11,955 nucleotides of DNA, from positions 16,711 through 28,665 of the forward strand of contig DBLC01000177.1 in the NCBI GenBank assembly GCA_002297935.1, given 5' to 3'. The notes below the pieces were generated by a model. That model did not search any database and had not been told where the DNA came from. It worked only from the letters and a program-made list of their open reading frames with translations. Source of the DNA: Dialister sp. UBA734 (GTDB taxonomy: Bacteria; Bacillota; Negativicutes; Veillonellales; Dialisteraceae). The position numbers and the translations under genes were made by a program. Positions within the stretch are counted from its first letter, which is position 1. Every line of letters begins with the position of its first letter. This document shows, one piece after another, positions 1 through 6,544 of this stretch.

Positions 1-44
1 CTGAAGGTTCTGAAGGTTCTCGCTCCGCTCGTGCGAGCGGAGCG
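1..44. repeat. 9-mer tandem repeat plus perfect palindrome
   Basis: Two copies of the 9-mer CTGAAGGTT (1-18) are followed by a palindrome at 21-44, in which CGCTCCGCTCG and its exact reverse complement are separated only by TG. The 9-mer resembles the 9-bp units inside the family-C element at 6610-6737, so the window may open at the end of a related element. There is no T-tract on the plus strand, so this is not an obvious terminator. Confidence 0.6.
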
Positions 45-86
45 AAAACCAGTCACCATAACAAGCAAAGGAGATATACACACCTC

Positions 87-950
87 ATGAATCACGCATC
101 AAAAACAACGACACTAGGTATTTTGGCTTCCATTCTGGCGGCGTTTTTCTTTACCGGTATGGATGTGGGAGCCAAAGCGGTGGGATATCTAGGGACCGGC
201 GAGTTGACTTTTGTGCGTGGCATTGTGGGATTGGCTTTTTTGCCATTTTTAGCGTGGCGGACCAGAGAGCCTGTATTTTCTGGAAAAGACTTTTGGATTT
301 TGCAGCTCCGCGGGTTCATGGGTGGCTTGGGCATTTTGCTGTTTTTCTATTGCCTCAAAGGGGTGACCTTAGGAGATGCGTCCATTCTAGCCCAGTTGGC
401 GGCTTTCTTTATGTGTCTCCTGTCTCCTCTATTTCTCAAGACCACTCCCTCAGGAAATATTCGGCCCTGGCTGGTGGTGATCACCGTGGGAGCCGCTTTG
501 GTTCTGCAGGTGTGGAATTTTTCTTCCTTTAATGGGTACGCTTTGATTGGTATGGTTTCCGCCTTTTGCTCTGCCTGTGCCTATACGTGTATCGGAAAAT
601 TAACAGAACGGGGCGGTCATTCTGGCATTGAGCTGGTTTTCTATTTCCAATTTTACAGTATGCTGGGCGGTTTATTTCTCATGGTCAGCGATACGGCCAC
701 CATGCCACAGGGAGAAGAATGGTTTTGGCTGCTGGTTCTTTCTGTATCGGCCCTGATGGCCCAGCTGTCTTTCACATGGGCCTGCACCCATATCCATCCG
801 GTGACGGTCAATTTCGTGATGTATACAGGCATCCTTTTCCACGTCATCCTAGGCTGGTGCCTCTGGGGCGAATCTCTGTCCCTATTCTCCTGGATCGGCG
901 GCGCACTGATTGTGTTAGGAAGCGGGATGCTTCTCTTGAAGAGCAAATGA
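87..950 (+). CDS. DMT superfamily (EamA/RhaT-type) transporter
   Basis: A predicted inner-membrane permease of 287 aa. It is almost entirely hydrophobic, with about ten membrane segments arranged as two EamA halves (roughly residues 10-145 and 150-285), which is the normal size and shape of drug/metabolite transporters. The first half carries the typical charged positions near GMDVGAKAV and TFVRGIVG. The substrate cannot be read from the sequence; relatives export amino acids, metabolites or nucleotide-related compounds. The ATG at 87 is preceded by AAAGGAG at 67-73, a slightly long spacing. The gene seems to be monocistronic, with repetitive DNA on both sides (palindrome 21-44; family-B element from 976). 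No promoter is clear. The family call is firm and the function is unknown. Confidence 0.88.
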   Translation: MNHASKTTTLGILASILAAFFFTGMDVGAKAVGYLGTGELTFVRGIVGLAFLPFLAWRTREPVFSGKDFWILQLRGFMGGLGILLFFYCLKGVTLGDASILAQLAAFFMCLLSPLFLKTTPSGNIRPWLVVITVGAALVLQVWNFSSFNGYALIGMVSAFCSACAYTCIGKLTERGGHSGIELVFYFQFYSMLGGLFLMVSDTATMPQGEEWFWLLVLSVSALMAQLSFTWACTHIHPVTVNFVMYTGILFHVILGWCLWGESLSLFSWIGGALIVLGSGMLLLKSK

Positions 951-975
951 TATGTTGGGTGAAATCAAGTGTGTG

Positions 976-1290
976 AAAGGTTATTATTCTGCGGGATTCG
1001 TTGGTGACATGGTTCATTTATGGCTATTGTCGAAAAGGTTATTGTTCCATTCACTGCGGATGTCTCACAAATGGGAAACACCGCTCCAGAAAAGGTTATA
1101 AAAGGTTATGGTTGGAACATAATAACCCTTTATAACCTTTTGCATACGGCACATATCATTGTTATGAAAACGGAATCTGTAGAATAGTAACCTTTTATAA
1201 CCTTTCTGATATGGCATCATCTCATTGTTATGCAAATGAAATCTGTAGAATCATAACCTTTTGAGTCATACGTTTAAATGATTTGTGAGG
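976..1290. repeat. Family-B palindromic element, copy with duplicated arms
   Basis: The left terminal repeat lies at 976-999 (AAAGGTTATTATTCT...) and the right one at 1238-1262, ending ATCATAACCTTTT. The central palindrome pairs 1090-1109 with 1122-1141, 20 bp with one mismatch. Both arms are present twice. On the right, about 68 bp (1140-1207) is repeated at 1205-1272, each copy with CATTGTTATG, AATCTGTAGAAT and TAACCTTTT. On the left, a second TTCATTTATGGCTATTGTCG...AAAGGTTATT block starts near 1030. The conserved outer flank GTTTAAATGATTTGTGAGG (1272-1290) is shared with 4610-4628. The element fills the gap between the transporter and the rpmH promoter. Confidence 0.8.
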
Positions 1291-1323
1291 TGGAGGAAAT
1301 CAAAGAGAAAATCACATTTCTCA

Positions 1324-1352
1324 TTGACATGTTTCTATGACTTAGATATAAT
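1324..1352 (+). promoter_or_regulatory. Sigma-A promoter for rpmH operon
   Basis: A perfect -35 TTGACA (1324-1329), a 17-bp spacer and a perfect -10 TATAAT (1347-1352). Transcription should begin near 1359, giving a leader of about 50 nt to the rpmH start at 1409. Such a full-consensus promoter fits a ribosomal protein operon. It lies just outside the family-B element. Confidence 0.9.
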
Positions 1353-1408
1353 TATTCTGTTATGGTGCACGCAAATAGCACGACCACGATGTAAGGAGGT
1401 GTTTATAC

Positions 1409-1546
1409 ATGGCAAAGATGACATTCCAGCCGAACAACCACTGGAGAAAACAGACCCACGGTTTCCGCGCTCGTATGAAGACAAAAGCAGGCCGTATTGT
1501 TCTGAAGAGAAGAAGAGCAAAAGGCAGAAAGGTATTAAGTGCCTAA
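1409..1546 (+). CDS. rpmH: 50S ribosomal protein L34
   Basis: A small basic component of the large ribosomal subunit, 45 aa (family about 44-46). The translation begins MAKMTFQPNN and contains the family core HWRKQTHGFRARM followed by KTKAGR, and it ends RRRAKGRKVLSA. The ATG at 1409 has a strong GTAAGGAGGT Shine-Dalgarno at 1391-1400. The gene is first in the operon from the promoter at 1324-1352 and overlaps the likely rnpA start by 8 bp, which suggests translational coupling. The order rpmH-rnpA-yidD is conserved in Bacillota. dnaA, often found upstream, is not in this window. Confidence 0.97.
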   Translation: MAKMTFQPNNHWRKQTHGFRARMKTKAGRIVLKRRRAKGRKVLSA

Positions 1547-1919
1547 TCTAGAAGAAAACGAGGAGAGAGTGGGGTTTACGCTCCCTCGGTCTTCTCGTAT
1601 AAGACAGAACAGGGATTACCGTAGAATTTATCGGTCCGGTAAACGTTTCAGCAATAGAGCAGGACTTTGCTATGTGGTAAAGACCCGGCGAAGTGCTGTA
1701 CGGATTGGCTTTGTCTCGACGAAGAAAATCGGCCACGCTTTTGCACGAAATCGTGCACGGCGTCTGATGAAGGAAGTGTATCGCCTTCATATGGCTGAAC
1801 TGAAGCCGAATTGCGAAGTCGTCATGCTGGCAGGCTCTTTCCTGACCAGGGCCACCTATCAGGAAGCGGAGAAAGCTATTTTATCCTTGTGGCGTAAAGC
1901 TGGAATCCTGGTGAAATAA
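1539..1919 (+). CDS. rnpA: Ribonuclease P protein component
   Basis: The basic protein subunit of RNase P, which binds the catalytic RNA and helps it remove the 5' leader of pre-tRNAs. The protein is 126 aa from the GTG at 1539, which overlaps the end of rpmH. The family hallmarks are visible: an N-terminal R-rich segment (RIRQNRDYRRIYRSGKR, residues 20-36), RIGFVSTKKIGHAFAR, and the RNR signature with ARNRARRLMKEVYR at about 69-82. The start is uncertain. A second in-frame GTG at 1569 (residue 11), with GAGG at 1560-1563, would give a 116-aa protein closer to the usual length; the first 10 or so residues are acidic and unlike the family. yidD begins 2 bp after the stop codon. Confidence 0.95.
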   Translation: MPNLEENEERVGFTLPRSSRIRQNRDYRRIYRSGKRFSNRAGLCYVVKTRRSAVRIGFVSTKKIGHAFARNRARRLMKEVYRLHMAELKPNCEVVMLAGSFLTRATYQEAEKAILSLWRKAGILVK

Positions 1920-1921
1920 TC

Positions 1922-2131
1922 ATGAAAGTTTTTCTGATCGCTTTGATCCGATTCTATAGAACTTTTATTTCTCCCTTGAAGCCTCCTTGCTGTCGTTTCT
2001 ATCCGACCTGCAGTGAGTATGCATTGCAGGCACTGCAAAAATATGGAGCCCTAAAAGGCAGCTGGCTCGCGATCAAACGGATTTCAAAATGTCACCCTTT
2101 CCATAAGGGCGGCTATGATCCTTTGCCGTGA
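1922..2131 (+). CDS. yidD: YidD, membrane protein insertion efficiency factor
   Basis: A 69-aa protein of the YidD (DUF37) family, thought to assist YidC-dependent insertion of membrane proteins at the inner face of the membrane. The N-terminus is an amphipathic or hydrophobic helix (MKVFLIALIRFYRTFISPLK). It is followed by the family signature with CCRFYPTCSEYALQALQKYG and later HPFHKGGYDP, and the length is typical. It lies 2 bp downstream of rnpA in the same operon. In many Bacillota yidC follows directly; here a 329-bp gap filled with repeats separates them, so yidC may have its own transcription. Confidence 0.95.
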   Translation: MKVFLIALIRFYRTFISPLKPPCCRFYPTCSEYALQALQKYGALKGSWLAIKRISKCHPFHKGGYDPLP

Positions 2132-2148
2132 AAAAGGCTGCTTTTTTT
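2131..2148 (+). terminator. Weak candidate terminator after yidD
   Basis: AAAAAG (2131-2136) can pair with CTTTTT (2141-2146) around a GCTG loop, followed by more T. The stem is nearly all A-T and short, so termination would be weak. It resembles the right half of the strong terminator at 4255-4282. Confidence 0.3.
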
Positions 2149-2331
2149 AGTGAGAAGTTAGAAGTGAGAAATGATGGTGACTCGTGACTAGTGACTGGTG
2201 ACTGGGAGCGCATTTTCCAGTCACCAGTCACTAGTCTACCAGTCACCACCCCAATTATATGAAGTATTGGGCCCTATATGAATTGTGGGCCCCTTCCACT
2301 ATTTCTCACTTCTAACTTCTCACTTCTAACT
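2149..2331. repeat. Family-A composite: nested heptamer palindrome with hairpin
   Basis: The outer arms are heptamers AGTGAGA/AGTTAGA on the left (2149-2169) and TCTCACT/TCTAACT on the right (2304-2331); 2149-2172 and 2301-2324 are a perfect 24-bp inverted repeat. Inside is a second heptamer palindrome of GTGACTG/GTGACTA type (2176-2205 against 2217-2247, one mismatch and one indel, 11-nt loop). A hairpin GGGCCC (2269-2274), loop TATATGAATTGT, GGGCCC (2287-2292) follows, then CTTCCACTATT leading into the right arm. It separates yidD from yidC. Confidence 0.85.
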
Positions 2332-2390
2332 GAATTTTTGTCGCTCTATTTCCTCACCATAACGGACGAAAACCTATTTTCCAAAACTCA

Positions 2391-2418
2391 CCAGGCTCTT
2401 GAAATTTAGAAGGCCTGG
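2391..2418 (+). other. Hairpin in the yidC upstream region
   Basis: CCAGGC (2391-2396) pairs with GCCTGG (2413-2418), extended inward by CTT/AAG after a one-base bulge. It lies about 45 bp before the yidC start and could be part of the mRNA leader. No function is recognised. I see no convincing promoter between the repeat (ends 2331) and yidC; a TTGAAA at 2399-2404 has no good -10 partner. Confidence 0.35.
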
Positions 2419-2460
2419 GTATTTAGCGGCTGCAATATAGGCCGTATAAGGAGTCATTGA

Positions 2461-3417
2461 ATGAGTGATTTTCAAATTCCCGTTCTTTCTCAGTTGGTAG
2501 GATTTTTGGCAGAAATCATGCGTGTATGCCTGGAATTCTGCTACAAAATGACAGAAGACCTGGGATTCCCGAGCTATGGGATCGCCATCATCGTTTTGAC
2601 CATTATCATCAAAACCTTGCTGCTCCCGTTAGCACTGAAACAGATCCGGTCCATGAAAGCCATGCAGGCCATTCAGCCGGAAATGCAGAAGATTCAGAAG
2701 AAGTACAAAAATGACCCACAGAAACTTCGTGAAGAAATGGGTAAATTGTACAAAGAAAATGGTGCCTCTCCGCTGTCTGGCTGCCTGCCTCTTCTGATTC
2801 AGATGCCATTCCTGGTTTCCATCTACTATGCCCTGCAGGGATTTGCCTATGATCCGGCCCACGAAAGTTTCCTGTGGCTGGAAAGTCTGGCTGTACCGGA
2901 TGAAACCTATATTCTTCCTGTACTTTCTGCGGCTTCTACTTTTATTATTTCCTGGCAGACCACCCCGAAAGATGCACCGAGCAACCAGAAGACCATGCTT
3001 CTCATGATGCCTATCATGATTGGTTGGATGTCTCTCAATTTCCCAAGTGGCCTGGTTATTTACTGGATTGTCTGCAACCTCTATCAGTTGGTACAGCAGA
3101 CCATCATGTATCGGGATGAAATGGTGGAACGCTTGAGCGGAAAAGGAGCGACCAAAGGCACTTTGACCGTTCATGGGGCCAACCAGCCGAAAGCAGAACC
3201 GAAGAAAAAGAAAATTATCCGCAAAAAGGTGATCAAGAAAGTCGTTAAGAAGAAAGACGACGCACCCCAAGCGGATGCTGAACAAGAAAATAAGAAAGAA
3301 CCTGTGAAAGCAGATTCTTCTGATACCAACGTGAAAGAAACCGGCGACAAGAAACCGGAAGATACTGCGTCCAAAGACGTAAAGAGTGCGACTGGGGAGG
3401 CTGATGAAACGAAATGA
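2461..3417 (+). CDS. yidC: Membrane protein insertase YidC/Oxa1
   Basis: Inserts and folds membrane proteins, alone or with SecYEG. The protein is 318 aa, a size seen in Gram-positive-type YidC without the large periplasmic domain. The Oxa1 core runs from about residue 35 to 220, with hydrophobic segments near 40-58, 107-127, 150-165 and 176-212. A cytoplasmic charged hairpin (62-100, many K/Q/E) follows the first of these. The groove Arg of many YidC proteins (five residues before the conserved Pro) is Lys51 here, keeping the charge. The tail from about 235 is very Lys-rich (KKKKIIRKKVIKKVVKKK) and then acidic; basic tails are known to bind ribosomes. No lipobox is evident. The ATG at 2461 has TAAGGAGT at 2446-2453. 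The stop overlaps the jag start (ATGA). Confidence 0.96.
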   Translation: MSDFQIPVLSQLVGFLAEIMRVCLEFCYKMTEDLGFPSYGIAIIVLTIIIKTLLLPLALKQIRSMKAMQAIQPEMQKIQKKYKNDPQKLREEMGKLYKENGASPLSGCLPLLIQMPFLVSIYYALQGFAYDPAHESFLWLESLAVPDETYILPVLSAASTFIISWQTTPKDAPSNQKTMLLMMPIMIGWMSLNFPSGLVIYWIVCNLYQLVQQTIMYRDEMVERLSGKGATKGTLTVHGANQPKAEPKKKKIIRKKVIKKVVKKKDDAPQADAEQENKKEPVKADSSDTNVKETGDKKPEDTASKDVKSATGEADETK

Positions 3418-4241
3418 GAACAGTAAGAATCACAGCAAAAACCATTGAAGCCGCTGTACAGCAAGGGCTGGAACAGCTGGGAATCAGTCGGGAGGAAGCG
3501 ATTGTCCATGTAGTGGAACAACCTTCCAGCGGACTCTTTGGCATGTTTCATAAGAAAATGGCTGTCGTAGATATTTCTGCACCGGAAGAAGCACCGGAAG
3601 AAGTCACCGAAGACGCTCCGGCAGAAGAAACGCCAGTCGAAGTTGCTCCTGCAGCAAACGCTGAAGAAGCAGCACCGGCTCCGGTCGAAGAAAAAGCAGC
3701 CGCTGAAGAAGTGGAAGCTCCTGCTGCGGAAGAAGCACCGGCAGAAAAGAAACCAGCCCGCGAAGAATTTGTGCTCAATCCAGAAGAACAGAAACAGACC
3801 GCTGAAGAAGCGAAAGCCTTCCTGGCTGGCGTATTCAGCGGGATGCATCTCACGGTCACCATGGAATGCATGATGAGCGAAGAACGAATCCTCATCAACC
3901 TCCACGGCGATGGACTGGGCATTCTGATTGGCAAACACGGACAGACCTTGGATGCTCTCCAGTATCTGACCAATCTGGCCGCTGGCAAATCCTTCCGTCA
4001 TCATTACTTCGTTCTTCTTGATGTAGAAAACTACAGAGAACGTCGTAAAGATACCTTGGAAGCCCTGGCTAAACGACTGGCTGGCAAAGTCAAACGGACC
4101 GGTGAAGAAGTTCGCCTGGAACCGATGGCCGCTGGCGAACGCCGCATCATTCATCTGGCTCTCCAGGATGACCATGCCATCACCACAGAATCTGAAGGCG
4201 AAGCACCGTACAGATATGTAGTGATCAAATTGAAAGACTAA
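3414..4241 (+). CDS. jag: RNA-binding protein Jag/KhpB (Jag-N, KH and R3H domains)
   Basis: A cytoplasmic RNA-binding protein (KhpB/EloR) that partners KhpA and is linked to cell elongation and small-RNA metabolism in Gram-positive bacteria. The protein is 275 aa. The Jag-N domain covers about residues 1-52 (GLFGMFHKK at 40-48). A low-complexity linker rich in Ala, Glu and Pro spans about 55-115. A KH-II domain follows with the GxxG-type loop GILIGKHGQTLDALQYL (169-185). The R3H domain has the ERRIIH motif at 242-247. It is coupled to yidC by a 4-bp overlap and closes the operon. mnmE/mnmG, which often come next in Bacillota, are absent. The same-strand Ala/Glu linker produces a long false ORF on the other strand. 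Confidence 0.95.
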   Translation: MRTVRITAKTIEAAVQQGLEQLGISREEAIVHVVEQPSSGLFGMFHKKMAVVDISAPEEAPEEVTEDAPAEETPVEVAPAANAEEAAPAPVEEKAAAEEVEAPAAEEAPAEKKPAREEFVLNPEEQKQTAEEAKAFLAGVFSGMHLTVTMECMMSEERILINLHGDGLGILIGKHGQTLDALQYLTNLAAGKSFRHHYFVLLDVENYRERRKDTLEALAKRLAGKVKRTGEEVRLEPMAAGERRIIHLALQDDHAITTESEGEAPYRYVVIKLKD

Positions 4242-4254
4242 TTTCTTTCACTCG

Positions 4255-4282
4255 AAAAAGCAGCCGAAAGGCTGCTTTTTTT
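4255..4282 (+). terminator. Rho-independent terminator after jag
   Basis: A perfect 11-bp stem AAAAAGCAGCC / GGCTGCTTTTT with a GAAA tetraloop, followed by further T residues. It begins 14 bp after the jag stop. The A-tract upstream could let it act in the other direction as well. Confidence 0.93.
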
Positions 4283-4326
4283 GTGTGTTTTGCTTATGCG
4301 TCATTTGATGTGTAAAAATAGAGGAT

Positions 4327-4739
4327 AGTTAGGAGTGAGGAGTGGTGGTGGCGGCGCACAAAATTTGGAAGCGCCGCAAATGATAAAAAAGGGGTATCAC
4401 TGCTGATTTGATTCTTTCCCATTGTCATTTATGTGGATGATCAAAGGGTTATTATTCTTCTGATTTCGATAACGTAACAAAGGAAAATACCGCTAGTATC
4501 AAGGTTAAAAAGGGTTATTGGCATAACCTGTTATAACCTTGGTGCTGGCGGTATTTTGTAACTGTTTTTGAAATTGAAATCAGTAGAATCATAACCCTTT
4601 GACAGTCCGTGTAAATGATAGATGAGGAAATGGAATCATTGAGGATACCCTTTTATAGATTGCCTGGCTATATGAATTGTGCCAGGCTACCTTCATTCCT
4701 CATTCCTCATTCCTCATTTCTAATTCCTAATTCCTAATT
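4327..4739. repeat. Family-A composite enclosing a family-B element
   Basis: The left arm is AGTTAGG, AGTGAGG (4327-4340), then a hairpin GCGGCGC / GCGCCGC (4351-4357, 4371-4377) with loop ACAAAATTTGGAA. The right side has hairpin GCCTGGC / GCCAGGC (4662-4668, 4681-4687) with loop TATATGAATTGT, the module TACCTTCATT, and heptamers CATTCCT x3, CATTTCT, AATTCCT x2 (4694-4735). The two halves face each other and enclose the family-B element at 4389-4657. The right arm ends 6 bp from the stop of the minus-strand gene 4746-5048. Confidence 0.82.
4389..4657. repeat. Family-B palindromic element with inner and outer TIRs
   Basis: The outer inverted repeat is AAGGGGTATC at left (4389-4398) and GGATACCCTTTTA at right (4643-4655). 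The inner TIR pairs 4442-4467 with 4576-4601 and matches at 24 of 26 positions. The central stem pairs 4484-4507 with 4534-4557, both beginning or ending in AAAATACCGC / GCGGTATTTT, with a smaller GGTTAT/ATAACC hairpin within. The only three deviations in the 24-bp central stem are G·U pairs if it is read as plus-strand RNA. It sits between convergent genes. Confidence 0.82.
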
Positions 4740-4745
4740 GCATTT

Positions 4746-5048
4746 TCACCAGTCAATCCAAGTCAATGCTTTTTCCAATTCATAGAACGTTTTTCCATCC
4801 CACAGGATATCTTCGGTGAGGTGGTTCAGCACGTCGTCTGGATCTTCCGATTCGTAGTTGTAGATGAGCTGCATGAATTCTTCAAATGGTTCTTTGGAAA
4901 AACGGTATTTTTCTACACTGATGCTGTAGGTGTCTCTTCCGGGATGGTATTTTAATCCGGAAAAACGATAGACGTATCCTCTGTGCCGCACAGAAGCTTC
5001 GCCGTCATTCATATAATCGATAAATTCGTCCGCGTCGCCGCCTTGCAT
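4746..5048 (-). CDS. Hypothetical acidic protein, 100 aa
   Basis: Not recognised. The product is a small, soluble, acidic protein of 100 aa with many Asp, Glu and aromatic residues and no membrane segment or signal peptide. The middle (RGYVYRFSGLKYHPGRDTYS) looks like beta strands, and the second half (PFEEFMQLIYNYES..., DVLNHLTEDILWDGKTFYEL) looks helical. The coding call rests on a strong AAGGAGA Shine-Dalgarno about 8 nt before the ATG, a plausible promoter upstream, and no overlap with another good ORF. Repeats bound it on both sides. It could be a small regulatory or immunity-like protein, but nothing in the sequence decides this. Confidence 0.75.
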   Translation of the reverse strand: MQGGDADEFIDYMNDGEASVRHRGYVYRFSGLKYHPGRDTYSISVEKYRFSKEPFEEFMQLIYNYESEDPDDVLNHLTEDILWDGKTFYELEKALTWIDW

Positions 5049-5088
5049 AATTGAGTCTCCTTTATAAATACAATAGGTTCTTTTCTTT

Positions 5089-5117
5089 ATTATACAGGAA
5101 AATGAGGCTAGTGAGAA
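5089..5117 (-). promoter_or_regulatory. Candidate promoter for the 100-aa protein gene
   Basis: On the minus strand, TATAAT (5089-5094) lies 17 bp from TTCTCA (5112-5117), a 4-of-6 match to the -35 consensus. The -35 falls in a decayed repeat arm (AGTGAGA at 5110-5116), so the repeat may supply part of the promoter. The leader to the ATG at 5048 would be about 35 nt. Confidence 0.5.
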
Positions 5118-5336
5118 GGTTATTATCCTTCTGACGCTGATTATCTCACAAAGAACGTTTACGGCTTGTCACAAGGTTATGAAGGGTATACAGGGTTATT
5201 TGTGATAACCTTTTATAACCTTGTATAGAGCGGTAGATTATATTTCTAAGAAGTAGGAAACGGTAGAATAATAACCTTTTGCTTATTGGAGTAAATGGCA
5301 AGTGATATACATGGTAATTGTTATGATACCCTTTTA
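5115..5336. repeat. Family-B palindromic element
   Basis: The left TIR is GAAGGTTATTATCCTTCTGAC from 5115 (decayed) and the right TIR is 5257-5280 (...GGTAGAATAATAACCTTTT). The central stem pairs ACAAGGTTAT (5171-5180) with ATAACCTTGT (5215-5224), and a second GGTTAT/ATAACC pairing lies inside. The conserved flank GGAGTAAATGG (5287-5297) and the outer repeat TGATACCCTTTTA (5324-5336) are present on the right only. Confidence 0.75.
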
Positions 5337-5345
5337 TTCCTATTT

Positions 5346-5402
5346 GCGGTGCTTTATAAGTTGTGCGCCGCTACCACCATTTCTAACTTCTAACTTCTCA
5401 CT
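5346..5402. repeat. Family-A right half: hairpin plus heptamers
   Basis: The hairpin GCGGTGC / GCGCCGC (5346-5352, 5365-5371; one G·U) has loop TTTATAAGTTGT. The module TACCACCATT follows, then heptamers TCTAACT, TCTAACT, TCTCACT (5382-5402). It ends 5 bp from the stop codon of the hydrolase gene. The matching left arm seems reduced to AATGAGG and AGTGAGA at 5101-5116, across the family-B element. Confidence 0.78.
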
Positions 5403-5407
5403 GCCTT

Positions 5408-6328
5408 TTACATTCCCACCGTATCATCCAGTGGTTCTTCGCAGAAAAGTTTCATGGCTCCTTCGGCCATTTTGCCGCCTTCATGAGCGGCGTCTTCTAC
5501 CACTTGGAGCTGCCAGCGGAAGGGGACGTGTAGTTCCTGGGCTTTCTTCTGGCAGCTATGGAAATAATGGGTGCATCGTTCCATGCGGTTTAGTCCCTGG
5601 GCATCGGCTTCCGGGGTGTCGCGGAAAGGTTTCTTTCTGGAAATATCCAAACTGCCCATGAGCATAGTGACCGGACGGGCGAAGGCACGGGCCAGGTCTT
5701 TGTCGGTGACAGGCAAGTCTTTCATACCATAAGGGAAGGAAATGGTGCGGTCCGGCATGGTGAACCAGCCCGCATTGGCACACAGAATGGCATCGGCGGT
5801 GCAATTTCTGGAGAAAAGACTGTACCGGTGCATGAATTGGCCGCCGGCCGAATGACCGAAGAGAAGCACCTTGCCTTTGGCGTGGGTTCGTTTGCGGATG
5901 GCAAGCACCAGTCGGTCTACGGTGTCAAAGTTCCAATCTTTTCGCTCTTGGATATGACCGGTGGTGTCGTCCGCGTCAGACATATTTCCTTCCTGGTAGC
6001 AGCAGGCACCGGGATATTTCTTGGTGGAAAATTCCGGGCAGGCAATGAGCATGTTGTATTTCACTGCCAGTTCTTCCAATCGCTTCGCAAATCCTTTGGC
6101 ATTTCTGGTGTATCCAGGGAAAGCGATAAAAACAGGCTGTTCCTCGGTCCAGGTGGCCGGGCGGAAATAATACACCGGGATCGCATCTTGGCAGGCCCCT
6201 TTCTTTTCTGGCAGGAAATAGGTGCTTTCTCCCGCTGGCAGTTGGATGGTTTTCTTCTTGCGGGACAGGTGATATATCGTGATGGCTCCGAGAGTCAGAG
6301 CGGCGAGGGCTTTGGTAAAGGTGTGCAT
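5408..6328 (-). CDS. Membrane-anchored alpha/beta hydrolase
   Basis: A predicted serine hydrolase of 306 aa. Residues 5-20 form a short hydrophobic segment followed by RKKK, suggesting an N-terminal signal-anchor. The alpha/beta-hydrolase fold is supported by the strand and oxyanion region VFIAFPGYTRNAKG (66-79), the nucleophile elbow GHSAGG with Ser160, a likely acid Asp228 (MGSLDIS), and His282 (DAAHEGG). The arrangement recalls PHB-depolymerase/LpqC-like esterases, but the substrate is not evident. The ATG at 6328 has a GAGG Shine-Dalgarno, and the leader carries heptamer repeats and a GC-rich hairpin (6384-6411). It reads toward the 4746-5048 gene, with a 359-bp repeat region between them. 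The fold call is good and the substrate is unknown. Confidence 0.87.
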   Translation of the reverse strand: MHTFTKALAALTLGAITIYHLSRKKKTIQLPAGESTYFLPEKKGACQDAIPVYYFRPATWTEEQPVFIAFPGYTRNAKGFAKRLEELAVKYNMLIACPEFSTKKYPGACCYQEGNMSDADDTTGHIQERKDWNFDTVDRLVLAIRKRTHAKGKVLLFGHSAGGQFMHRYSLFSRNCTADAILCANAGWFTMPDRTISFPYGMKDLPVTDKDLARAFARPVTMLMGSLDISRKKPFRDTPEADAQGLNRMERCTHYFHSCQKKAQELHVPFRWQLQVVEDAAHEGGKMAEGAMKLFCEEPLDDTVGM

Positions 6329-6427
6329 GATAAACCTCGTTTAAATAATGCGTAGTGCGAAGTGCGTAGTGCGTAATGAAGGTGCGGCGGCACAATTCAT
6401 AAAGCCGCCGCTATTTTTATATGACAT

Positions 6428-6436
6428 ATTATATCA
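6428..6436 (-). promoter_or_regulatory. Extended -10 promoter for the alpha/beta hydrolase
   Basis: On the minus strand this reads TGATATAAT, an exact extended -10. There is no good -35 (CAAACA at 17-bp spacing). The transcript would carry the GCGGCGGC hairpin and the TGCGTAG-type heptamers in its roughly 95-nt leader. Confidence 0.6.
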
Positions 6437-6544
6437 TGATTGTTGTTGGTTGTTTGGAGCCAGACAACCAACAACTAACAACTAACAACAGAGAGCAATG
6501 ACTTATCTAGTTTTCTGTGACTTGAAAATTGAATTAACGAGCCA

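Noticed and set aside
951..1408. Replication origin upstream of rpmH
   Set aside because: No TTATNCACA DnaA boxes are seen; the AT-rich repeats are AAGGTTAT palindromes, and dnaA/dnaN are absent.
1285..1551. 88-aa open frame covering the rpmH region
   Set aside because: It runs across the promoter in a different frame from L34; the true gene is the 45-codon frame at 1409-1546 with a strong ribosome site.
2149..2331. Tandem short repeats that might be a CRISPR array
   Set aside because: Units are 7 bp with no unique spacers, are arranged as inverted arms around hairpins, and no cas gene is present.
2629..3285. 218-aa open frame on the minus strand inside yidC
   Set aside because: It lies wholly opposite a well-supported YidC and shows no family features.
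3171..4175. 334-aa open frame on the minus strand opposite yidC's tail and jag
   Set aside because: It is the shadow of the GAA/GCA-rich Lys/Glu/Ala segments of YidC and Jag; it is Ser/Phe-rich and low-complexity, with no ribosome site, while both plus-strand genes are certain.
4351..4687. Integron attC sites or IS200/IS605 ends formed by the paired hairpins
   Set aside because: There is no integrase or Y1 transposase here, no attC core-site layout, and no conserved tetranucleotide at the hairpin foot that I can identify.
5828..6355. 175-aa plus-strand frame opposite the alpha/beta hydrolase
   Set aside because: It is antisense to a hydrolase with an intact catalytic triad, and it has no ribosome site or recognisable features.
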